In this document: positions 22,587-29,305 of the stretch, piece by piece
Layout of the letters: each line of letters opens with the position of its first letter
Numbering within the stretch: position 1 is the first letter of the stretch
From: Oscillospiraceae bacterium
GTDB taxonomy: Bacteria > Bacillota > Clostridia > Oscillospirales > Acutalibacteraceae
Assembly (NCBI GenBank): GCA_029225165.1
Contig: JAQXVY010000007.1
Coordinates: 1-32,709 of the forward strand
Length of the DNA stretch: 32,709 bases
Direction of reading: 5' to 3'
Position numbers and translations under genes: made by a program
The notes under the pieces: model-generated
The model's database searches: none
What the model was told of the DNA's origin: nothing
Seen by the model: the letters and a program-made list of their open reading frames with translations, nothing else

Positions 22587-23600
22587 ATGGAAATTGCTAA
22601 ATCAGTTTGGGATTTCTTTCAAAATGAAATTTTAGGAATGAGCTGGTTAAGTCGTTTAATAGGTTACTTGCTGAATGCCTGTGGCTTGGATACATCAGGA
22701 AAAATCGGGCGCAGTGTTCAGTTTTTTATTTATGATACAATAAAAATTATTGTACTTCTCTGTGTTTTGATTTTGATTATCTCATATATTCAAAGCCACT
22801 TCCCTCCCGAAAGGACAAAGAGGATACTTGGAAGATTTCACGGAATATGGGCGAATATTATTGCCGCTTTACTGGGTACGGTAACTCCATTTTGCTCCTG
22901 TTCATCAATTCCGCTGTTCATTGGTTTTACAAGTGCCGGATTGCCCCTTGGGGTTACTTTCTCTTTCCTGATTTCCTCACCAATGGTTGACCTTGGCAGT
23001 CTTGTGTTGCTTATGAGTATTTTTGGGTGGAAGGTTGCATTAATATATGTTATACTTGGACTTGTAATTGCAGTTGCAGGCGGTACACTTATTGAAAAGC
23101 TCCACCTTGAAAATCAGGTTGAGGAATTTATCCGAAAGGGCAAGTCTCTTGATTTGCCACAGGAGGAACTACGCTTCAAGGACAGACTAAAGTATTCTTG
23201 GGAACAGGTAGTAATCACCGCCAAAAAGGTAATCCCATATATCCTAATCGGTGTTCTAATAGGAGCAATTATTCACAACTGGATACCACAGGAATTTATT
23301 GTAAAGCTCCTTGGCGACAACAATCCATTTGGAGTTATACTTGCAACAGTTGCCGGTGTACCTATGTATGCCGATATTTTCGGCACAATTCCAATAGCGG
23401 AGGCGCTCCTTGCAAAGGGTGCATTTTTGGGTGTTGTGCTGTCCTTTATGATGGGTGTAACTACCCTGTCGCTTCCCTCAATGATTATGCTTCGCAAGGC
23501 TGTAAAGCCAAAGCTGCTTGGCATATTTATTGCAATTTGTACGGTAGGCATTATCATTGTTGGATACTTCTTTAACGCAATTCAAAATTTCATTATATAA
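22587..23600 (+). CDS. ArsP-type permease (DUF318/PF03773)
   Basis: This 337-residue membrane protein has about eight hydrophobic segments and the family signature TPFCSCSSIP (100-109, Cys103/Cys105), with a second half-repeat PMYADIFGTIPIAEAL. Characterised ArsP members export trivalent organoarsenicals. The place behind an ArsR-type regulator supports arsenic or related metalloid efflux, though other soft-metal substrates cannot be excluded. It starts 20 bp after the previous gene and is followed by a Cys-rich thioredoxin-like protein. Confidence 0.88.
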   Translation: MEIAKSVWDFFQNEILGMSWLSRLIGYLLNACGLDTSGKIGRSVQFFIYDTIKIIVLLCVLILIISYIQSHFPPERTKRILGRFHGIWANIIAALLGTVTPFCSCSSIPLFIGFTSAGLPLGVTFSFLISSPMVDLGSLVLLMSIFGWKVALIYVILGLVIAVAGGTLIEKLHLENQVEEFIRKGKSLDLPQEELRFKDRLKYSWEQVVITAKKVIPYILIGVLIGAIIHNWIPQEFIVKLLGDNNPFGVILATVAGVPMYADIFGTIPIAEALLAKGAFLGVVLSFMMGVTTLSLPSMIMLRKAVKPKLLGIFIAICTVGIIIVGYFFNAIQNFII

Positions 23601-23618
23601 TATTGGAGGTAAATTTTT

Positions 23619-23963
23619 ATGGCATTGTTTAATTTTAAGAAGAAAGAAAAAGAGGAAAAAACACCTTGTTGCTGTTGCTCCTGTGAGAGCAAGGAAACAA
23701 CTAATGAATGTTGTTCAGAGGGAAATGAAATTTCAACCATCAAGGTTTTGGGTGCTGGGTGCAAGTCCTGTCATCAGCAATACGAAAATGTAAAAGGGGC
23801 TGTAAAATCCCTTGGCTTGCCTGTTGAGGTGGAGTACATCACAGATATGGAAAAGATAATGGAATACGGTGTTATGAGTATGCCGGCCATTGTGGTGAAC
23901 GAAAATGTTGTATCAATGGGCAAGGTGCTGAAACCTGTTGATGTGGAAAAATTGTTGAAATAA
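23619..23963 (+). CDS. Thioredoxin-like small protein with Cys-rich N-terminal extension
   Basis: This 114-residue protein has a thioredoxin-fold core (about 38-114) of the thioredoxin_3/MTH895 type, with redox motif CKSC (Cys48, Cys51) and a cis-Pro in SMPAIVV. In front lies a charged, lysine-rich stretch and a cluster of seven cysteines: TPCCCCSC (Cys17-20, 22) and CC at 31-32. The core probably reduces a partner disulfide; the cluster could bind As(III) or another thiophilic metal and hand it to the permease. It is the last gene of the operon; a terminator follows. Confidence 0.85.
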   Translation: MALFNFKKKEKEEKTPCCCCSCESKETTNECCSEGNEISTIKVLGAGCKSCHQQYENVKGAVKSLGLPVEVEYITDMEKIMEYGVMSMPAIVVNENVVSMGKVLKPVDVEKLLK

Positions 23964-23983
23964 AACAACAAGAGAATAAAAAG

Positions 23984-24017
23984 AAAGGGTGGCAAGTAAA
24001 ACCTTGTCACCCTTTTT
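23984..24017. terminator. Bidirectional terminator between the ars operon and tsaD
   Basis: AAAGGGTGgCAAG pairs with CTTGtCACCCTTT (one internal mismatch) around a 6-base loop; both strands continue into T-rich sequence. It separates convergent genes. Confidence 0.85.
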
Positions 24018-24055
24018 GCCATATTGAATTTATTTTTTGAAAAAACTATCAATTA

Positions 24056-25066
24056 TCATCTGTAATCAATAGGAAGTGTTGCAACAGCGTTTAGGCTCAG
24101 TGGGGCGATGTTTCCGTCAAGGTATTCGTAATATGCCTGACTTGCCACCATTGCGCCGTTGTCACCGCAGTACTTTTTTTCCGGCATAAACAGATTATAG
24201 CCTTTTTTGTTACATTCTTCGGTAAGCCTTTTGCGAAGTAGGGAGTTTGCTGAAACACCCCCTGCAATAACAAGGGTGTTCACCTTGTAGTCCTCTGCGG
24301 CTTTTAGGAAGTTTGTAACAAGGCAATCCACAACAGCCCACCTAAAGGATGCACAGATGTCTGCCTTTGAAAATTCAGTTCCCCTTTGCTCTGCGTTGTG
24401 AATTGTATTGATAATTGCTGTTTTAAGTCCGCTGAAAGAAAAGTCATAGGGTGCACCCTGAACAACAGGACGGGGTAGAGGGAATGAAAAAGGATCGCCC
24501 TTTTCTGCCTCAATATCCATAGATATTCCTCCGGGATAGCTCATACCAAGAGTCCTTGCAGCTTTGTCAAAGGCTTCTCCTGCGGCGTCATCCCTTGTTC
24601 TGCCGATAATTTTCATCTTTGTATAGCTTTCAGCCAAAACAATATGACTGTGTCCGCCTGAAACCACCAAGCACAAAAATGGTGGCTTTAAGTCCTTGTT
24701 TGATATGTAATTGGACGCTATGTGACTTCTCAGGTGATGTGTTGGTACAAGTGGCTTTTTAGATGCATATGCAAGACCCTTTGCAAAGTTTACACCAACA
24801 AGTAATGCGCCGATAAGACCGGGTGCGTGGGTTACACCGATAGCCTCAATTTCCGAAAGACTTGTGTTTGCGTCATCAAGTGCCTTTTTTACCACCTGAC
24901 TGATACATTCTGCGTGACGGCGTGAGGCAATTTCGGGAACAACACCGCCGTAAAGCTTGTGTTCCTCAACCTGACTTGCTACTACATTTGAAAGTACTGT
25001 TCTGCCGTCCTCAACAACAGACGCCGCTGTTTCGTCACAGGAGCTTTCTATTCCTAATATCTTCAT
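24056..25066 (-). CDS. tsaD: tRNA N6-threonylcarbamoyltransferase TsaD
   Basis: This 336-residue protein begins with the ASKHA motif MKILGIESSCDETA and has the metal-binding His111/His115 in HHLRSH, SGGHSH, the EAFDKAAR region and the C-terminal CGDNGAMVA. It transfers the threonylcarbamoyl group to A37 of ANN-decoding tRNAs together with TsaB and TsaE. Last gene of a three-gene minus-strand operon after the phosphatase and rimI, 11 bp from rimI. tsaB and tsaE, often adjacent in Firmicutes, are not here. Confidence 0.97.
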   Translation of the reverse strand: MKILGIESSCDETAASVVEDGRTVLSNVVASQVEEHKLYGGVVPEIASRRHAECISQVVKKALDDANTSLSEIEAIGVTHAPGLIGALLVGVNFAKGLAYASKKPLVPTHHLRSHIASNYISNKDLKPPFLCLVVSGGHSHIVLAESYTKMKIIGRTRDDAAGEAFDKAARTLGMSYPGGISMDIEAEKGDPFSFPLPRPVVQGAPYDFSFSGLKTAIINTIHNAEQRGTEFSKADICASFRWAVVDCLVTNFLKAAEDYKVNTLVIAGGVSANSLLRKRLTEECNKKGYNLFMPEKKYCGDNGAMVASQAYYEYLDGNIAPLSLNAVATLPIDYR

Positions 25067-25077
25067 TTGATTATCCT

Positions 25078-25512
25078 TTATAAAAATTTTGTGAGAATTA
25101 AACCGTTTTCTTTAGGAGAACGATAAAAGTCCTTTCGTACTCCCTGTTTGGTAAACCCAAATTTTTCGTACAGACTAATTGCAGGGGTGTTGCTTTCCCT
25201 AACCTCAAGGGAAACAAATGACAGCTTATTTTCCTTGGCGGTTTCAATAACCTTTCTCAGCAGAGCCTCAGCCACACCCTGACGGCGGTAAGCCTTTTTA
25301 ACCGCCAAATTTGCAATATATCCCTCATCCAAAACCATATTAAAGCCTATGTACCCAAGGGAGTTGTTATCCTCCTGTGCTACATAAAAGCAAGCCCCAA
25401 CCTTAGAAAGCTCTGCATACAGACTTTCAAAAGACCAGGGATTACTAAAACATTCGTCTTCAATTTGCTTTACAGAATGAATATTTTTTTCATTCATCCT
25501 GACTATTTCCAT
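25078..25512 (-). CDS. rimI: Ribosomal-protein-alanine acetyltransferase-like RimI (GNAT)
   Basis: This GNAT domain of 144 residues has the acetyl-CoA loop VKKAYRRQGVAEALL and the family's LEVRESNTPAISLYEKFGF motif, and a conserved ECFSNPWS N-terminal segment. RimI acetylates the N-terminal Ala of ribosomal protein S18; its usual neighbour is tsaD, as here. I start it at the Met of MEIVRMNEKN because AAGGA lies eight bases upstream; longer starts reach further into the phosphatase gene, which already overlaps by 23 bases. Confidence 0.92.
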   Translation of the reverse strand: MEIVRMNEKNIHSVKQIEDECFSNPWSFESLYAELSKVGACFYVAQEDNNSLGYIGFNMVLDEGYIANLAVKKAYRRQGVAEALLRKVIETAKENKLSFVSLEVRESNTPAISLYEKFGFTKQGVRKDFYRSPKENGLILTKFL

Positions 25513-25963
25513 CTTCATTTTCCTTAATATTCTGACGCATCTTTGAGAAGTATTTTTCAATACACCTTTTGATTATATCACGACTTGAACGGTAAATTCC
25601 AATGCCGAATCCGTAGGGGTCGGGAACACCGTGGTCGGTACCGCACAAAACCTCAATTTTGTTGCGTGGAATACCCCTATCAATAAGTGCCTCGGCATGT
25701 TCAAAACTCATTGTGCAAAAGGTGACATAGTCGTCAGGATTGCAGTCCTCAAAGTTTTTTGATTTATGCCCTTTTATATCAATACCGATTTCTGCACACG
25801 CTTTAACTGCGTTTTCGGAAACAGGCAGATCATTTTTGGTGTTAAGTCCGGCACTTTCTGCCACTGCGTCAATACCGTACTCGGCTGCCAATTTGTTAAA
25901 AATTCCTTCTGCCATTGGAGAACGACAGGTGTTGCCTGTGCATACAAATAATACTTTTTTCAT
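25490..25963 (-). CDS. Low-molecular-weight protein tyrosine phosphatase
   Basis: This 157-residue protein has the P-loop CTGNTCRS (Cys8 to Ser15, Arg14) right at the N-terminus and the general-acid Asp115 in VPDPYG, the canonical LMW-PTP arrangement. Arg rather than arsenate-reductase cysteines follows, so phosphatase is preferred over ArsC. Homologues such as YwlE act on arginine phosphate, others on tyrosine kinases; the BY-kinase at 8381 is a conceivable but unproven target. It is first in an operon with rimI and tsaD. Confidence 0.88.
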   Translation of the reverse strand: MKKVLFVCTGNTCRSPMAEGIFNKLAAEYGIDAVAESAGLNTKNDLPVSENAVKACAEIGIDIKGHKSKNFEDCNPDDYVTFCTMSFEHAEALIDRGIPRNKIEVLCGTDHGVPDPYGFGIGIYRSSRDIIKRCIEKYFSKMRQNIKENEDGNSQDE

Positions 25964-26264
25964 AATGTCCTCTTTCTGAATTAAACAAAAAAGCCTGTAA
26001 ATATATGCCTACTCACAGTGCTATTGTATCACTTTACTATACAAAATTCAAGGGAAATTGATATTATTTGATTATTTATTGGGTTATTCTCTCGGTAAAA
26101 ATTAAGGAAACACTGAATAAATCACTTTACACATCTTGTTTGCATATTTTCCGTCGGTTAGCCCAAAAAATCCTCGCAATACGTCAGTATTCCTGCGGTT
26201 TTTTGAACTAACCGACAAAAAATCTGACAGCCCTTTATGTGCAAATGATTTAATCAGTGTTTCC
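25964..26264. other. Intergenic region: promoter and MITE copy B
   Basis: This 301-bp gap between polA and the LMW phosphatase gene holds the minus-strand promoter at 26023-26051 and a full MITE (26102-26268). No gene is supported; two apparent reading frames on opposite strands are by-products of the MITE palindrome. Confidence 0.8.
26023..26051 (-). promoter_or_regulatory. Promoter of the LMW-PTP-rimI-tsaD operon
   Basis: On the minus strand: TTGAAT (26051-26046), 17-bp spacer, TACAAT (26028-26023), about 60 bp before the ATG. The MITE ends about 50 bp upstream of it. Confidence 0.7.
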
Positions 26265-26268
26265 TTAA
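26102..26268. mobile_element. Full-length MITE, copy B, at the polA stop codon
   Basis: The 167-bp element is bounded by TTAAGGAAACACTGA and its exact inverse TCAGTGTTTCCTTAA. The centre forms a long stem from GTCGGTTAG/CTAACCGAC through AAAAAATCC/GGTTTTTTG to CGCAATAC/GTATTCCTGCG. The rightmost TTAA overlaps the TAA stop codon of polA (26265-26267, minus strand). As a transcribed hairpin with T-rich flanks it could serve as the polA 3' end. Confidence 0.88.
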
Positions 26269-28799
26269 CCCTTTGCCTCAAACCAGTTTTCACCCACAGC
26301 GGAGTCTGCAACCAGCGGTACAGAGAGGCTTACAGCCTTTTCCATTTCCTCCTGTAATATCATTGCAACAACCATAGATTCGTGGGCAGGACATTCCACA
26401 ATAAGCTCGTCGTGTACCTGAAGAATCAGCCTTGCCTCAAGGTTTTCCTTTGTTAGCCTTTTGTCAACCTTAATCATTGCGATTTTTATAATATCTGCGG
26501 CGGTGCCTTGTATTGGGGCATTCCTTGCAACTCTTTCTCCGAATGCTCTTGTCATACCGTTTGAGGCGGTAAGTTCAGGCAGGTATCTTCTTCTGCCAAA
26601 GGTGGTTTCCACATATCCTGTGTCCTTTGCCTTTTCCACAACCTCTTTCATATATCGGTCTATTCCGCTGTAATGTCTTAAATATGAGTCGATGTAATTC
26701 TTTGCCTCTTTGTTGCTTACGCCAATATCCTTGGCTAATGAGTAGGCTCCTATACCGTAAACTATTCCAAAGTTTACAGCCTTTGCCTTGCTACGCATTT
26801 GACTTGTAACATAATCAAGGGGCATATCAAAGACCTGACTTGCTGTGATTGCGTGAATGTCCTGATTTTCATTAAATGCATTCACCATATTTTCGTCCTT
26901 TGAAATATCAGCCAATACCCTAAGTTCAATTTGACTGTAATCGGCATCAACCAGCATCCAGCCATTTCTTGCGTTAAAGAATTTTCGCATCTCTCTGCCA
27001 AGCTCTGTGCGAACAGGAATGTTCTGCAAATTTGGGTCGGTGGAGCTTATTCGCCCTGTTCTTGTTTCTGTTTGGTTAAATGAGGAGTGTATTCTTCCGT
27101 CCTCACCGATAACCTTTAAAAGACCCTCGCAGTAGGTGGAGTTTAGCTTGCTAAGTGTTCTGTAATTCAGCACCATTCCCACAACAGGGTGTTCATTCCT
27201 AAGTCCTTCAAGTACATCTGCACTTGTGGAGTAGCCCGACTTTGTTTTCTTTTTGCAAGGCAATCCTAAATCCTCAAACAATGCCACACCGAGCTGTTTT
27301 GGAGAATTTATGTTAAACTCCTTGCCAACAGCATCATAAATTTCCTGCTTTAATTCCTGAATTTGCATAGTAAGGCTTTCGCCAAAGCTTTTTATGCCCT
27401 CCTTGTCAACAGCAAAGCCTATGTTCTCCATTCTTGAAAGCACTCTTGCAAGGGGGATTTCTATATTTGTCAAAAGGTCGCTTTGATTACATTCTTCAAT
27501 CTTTTCCTGTAAGACATTGCACAAATTCGCCATTGGTGCAATATTGCACAGAAGTTCATCCTCCCCTTGATACACATCAACATCATATTCTCCGTTTAGC
27601 ATAGTTATGTCATACGAGGAAGAGGAGGGACTTAACAGATATGATGCAAGGGTGATATCGAAAACAAGATTTTCAATTTCAAAACCGTTTATGTCGGCAT
27701 AGGCAAAAAGCTCCTTGGAGCTATAAACATACTTTTCTGCACTGCTTTTCAGCACAAGGTCAATATTTGTTGTTTTGGTGATTTTGTCACCCTCAACAAC
27801 ATACAAATATTCAAGGTTCGCCTTACCGCCGTTGTTGCTGTAAATATATACCTTGTCCTTAATGTCAACTGTATCACTTTCAGTGTAGATATAGTCCTTT
27901 CTCTGTACAACAGGGGCTTTGATTTCTGTTTCCTTTAGGTGGAATTTGTCTATGAGGGAAAACAGCTCAAGCCTTGCCATCATTCTTGATGCACCTTCGG
28001 GGTCTGTGCAGTTTACAAGGTAACTGTCTATGTTGGTGTCAATGGGAATATCCAGCTTGATTTCACCAAGCATACGGCTCATATAGGCACTTTCCTTGTT
28101 TTCAACAAGCTTTTTACGCATACCCGGTTTTATGTCAAGGCTGTCTATGTTTTCATATATATAGTCAAGATTGCCGTATTTTTGAATCAGCTCGCCGGCA
28201 CCCTTTGGACCAATCCCCGGAACACCGGGAATACAGTCAGAGGAGTCGCCTTGAATAGCCTTTATTTCAATAAGTTGACGAGGTGTGACGCCGTAGTCCT
28301 CCATAATCTTGTCCTTGTCGTAGAGTATGGCATTTGCCTTTCCGCCCTTTGTGGAGGCAAGTCTTACTGTTACCTTGTCGTTTACAAGCTGTAAGGAATC
28401 CCTGTCACCTGTTGCAAGTACACATTCATTCCCTTTTTCTGCACAGGTATGGGAGAGAGTACCCAAAATGTCGTCAGCCTCATAGCCTTCTTTTGTAACC
28501 AGCTTGTAGCCCAAAAGTGTGAGCAAATCCTTTAATGGCTGAAGCTGTTGGTGCAGCTCCTCCGGCATACCTTTCCTGGTTGCCTTGTAACCGTCATAAG
28601 CCTTGTGGCGGAATGTTGGTGCTTTTAAGTCAAAGGCAATGGCAACCGCATCAGGTGTTACATCCTCCTGTATCTTTAAAAGCATAGTGAGAAAACCGTA
28701 TATTGCATTTGTGAATTGTCCGTCCTTTGTTGTAAGGGGGCGGATTCCGTAAAATGCCCTGTTAAGTATTGAATTACCGTCAACTACTAATAATTTCAT
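26265..28799 (-). CDS. polA: DNA polymerase I
   Basis: This 844-residue protein has an N-terminal 5'-nuclease domain (MKLLVVDGNSILNRAFYG, EADDILGTL, GVPGIGPKGA), a middle 3'-5' exonuclease-like domain that lacks the first metal motif (DxE) and is probably inactive, and a family A polymerase domain: motif A DADYSQIELR (Asp618/620), motif B RSKAKAVNFGIVYG, motif C QVHDELI (Asp797). It fills gaps and removes RNA primers. The C-terminus WFEAKG is normal in length; its TAA is the end of a MITE. The gene has its own promoter. Confidence 0.96.
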   Translation of the reverse strand: MKLLVVDGNSILNRAFYGIRPLTTKDGQFTNAIYGFLTMLLKIQEDVTPDAVAIAFDLKAPTFRHKAYDGYKATRKGMPEELHQQLQPLKDLLTLLGYKLVTKEGYEADDILGTLSHTCAEKGNECVLATGDRDSLQLVNDKVTVRLASTKGGKANAILYDKDKIMEDYGVTPRQLIEIKAIQGDSSDCIPGVPGIGPKGAGELIQKYGNLDYIYENIDSLDIKPGMRKKLVENKESAYMSRMLGEIKLDIPIDTNIDSYLVNCTDPEGASRMMARLELFSLIDKFHLKETEIKAPVVQRKDYIYTESDTVDIKDKVYIYSNNGGKANLEYLYVVEGDKITKTTNIDLVLKSSAEKYVYSSKELFAYADINGFEIENLVFDITLASYLLSPSSSSYDITMLNGEYDVDVYQGEDELLCNIAPMANLCNVLQEKIEECNQSDLLTNIEIPLARVLSRMENIGFAVDKEGIKSFGESLTMQIQELKQEIYDAVGKEFNINSPKQLGVALFEDLGLPCKKKTKSGYSTSADVLEGLRNEHPVVGMVLNYRTLSKLNSTYCEGLLKVIGEDGRIHSSFNQTETRTGRISSTDPNLQNIPVRTELGREMRKFFNARNGWMLVDADYSQIELRVLADISKDENMVNAFNENQDIHAITASQVFDMPLDYVTSQMRSKAKAVNFGIVYGIGAYSLAKDIGVSNKEAKNYIDSYLRHYSGIDRYMKEVVEKAKDTGYVETTFGRRRYLPELTASNGMTRAFGERVARNAPIQGTAADIIKIAMIKVDKRLTKENLEARLILQVHDELIVECPAHESMVVAMILQEEMEKAVSLSVPLVADSAVGENWFEAKG

Positions 28800-28845
28800 A
28801 ACTAAAACCTTTCAAACTATTCAAAAATATAAACTTTACTTATCT

Positions 28846-28874
28846 ATTATAATATAAATGTAGAGATTGTGCAA
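28846..28874 (-). promoter_or_regulatory. Promoter of polA
   Basis: On the minus strand: TTGCAC (28874-28869), 17-bp spacer, TATAAT (28851-28846), about 47 bp before the ATG; AAAGG serves as ribosome binding site. Confidence 0.8.
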
Positions 28875-28982
28875 CAAAACCATAGTCTATATATTGTGGT
28901 TTTTTATATTTTCTTAGTTTCGTGAAATTTGTATAATTCCCAATTAGAATTATTAAAAAGAAAAAAGACAATTGAAGATATA

Positions 28983-29010
28983 TTGACACAATATATTGTA
29001 TGTTTACAAT
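28983..29010 (+). promoter_or_regulatory. Distal promoter P1 of nrdDG
   Basis: TTGACA (28983-28988), 16-bp spacer, TACAAT (29005-29010). NrdR-type box 1 overlaps the -35 box and spacer; box 2 lies just after the -10 box. Confidence 0.75.
28986..29001 (+). promoter_or_regulatory. NrdR box 1
   Basis: ACACAATATATTGTAT, a 16-bp near-palindrome that fits the NrdR consensus (ACAC-AT-rich-GTGT type). Its start is 31 bp from that of box 2, the three-helical-turn spacing typical of NrdR operators. Confidence 0.75.
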
Positions 29011-29016
29011 TTTGTG

Positions 29017-29032
29017 ATACAATTTATTGTTG
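29017..29032 (+). promoter_or_regulatory. NrdR box 2
   Basis: ATACAATTTATTGTTG, 31 bp downstream of box 1 and at the predicted transcription start of P1. Confidence 0.7.
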
Positions 29033-29098
29033 TTCCCATAAAACCTGACTTTTAAATAATTACAAAAGAATTAAAGTGAAAATTGTTGAATATAACAG

Positions 29099-29127
29099 TT
29101 GACTAAGCACAATATATGGGATATACT
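29099..29127 (+). promoter_or_regulatory. Proximal promoter P2 of nrdDG with a NrdR-like box in its spacer
   Basis: TTGACT (29099-29104), 17-bp spacer, TATACT (29122-29127). GCACAATATATGGGAT at 29107-29122 matches box 1 at 13 of 16 positions and fills the spacer. The leader from P2 to nrdD is about 170 bases. Confidence 0.65.
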
Positions 29128-29305
29128 AATAGGGCACGAAAAAAAGGGAAAATTTTTGGGCAACACAGGGACGGCTTTTGGTTCAATACAAAGCGGTACT
29201 CAAAAATAACGAACAAAAATATAGAACAAAAATATCGGGCAAAGAAAGATTTACATAGAAAATAACGAATATGGAATGATTTACACAAAACTTTAGGAGG
29301 AAAAA

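Larger units (their letters stand above)
28800..29305. other. Divergent polA/nrdD control region (506 bp)
   Basis: No gene is supported. On the minus strand it carries the polA promoter (28846-28874). On the plus strand it carries two promoters for nrdDG (28983-29010, 29099-29127) and three NrdR-type boxes. An imperfect hairpin, AAACCATAGT/ATTGTGGTTT (about 28876-28905), followed by T-rich sequence lies between the two systems and may insulate them. The last 180 bases before nrdD are A-rich with no further structure that I can name. Confidence 0.75.

Noticed and set aside
25490..25963. Reading the CTGNTCRS protein as arsenate reductase ArsC
   Set aside because: It has the phosphatase P-loop and DPYG acid but no matching downstream cysteine pair of the LMW-type ArsC, and it is separated from the ars operon by tsaD and rimI on the other strand.
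26102..26357. Two reading frames on opposite strands over MITE copy B (69 residues minus, 73 residues plus)
   Set aside because: The MITE is nearly palindromic, so both strands give similar peptides (for example FFELTDKK and FFGLTDGK). There is no ribosome binding site in front and the frames run into polA; they are a by-product of the hairpin.
28876..28905. AAACCATAGT/ATTGTGGTTT hairpin as terminator of a plus-strand gene
   Set aside because: No gene ends there on the plus strand, and the stem depends on wobble pairs. I mention it only as a possible insulator between polA and nrdD.
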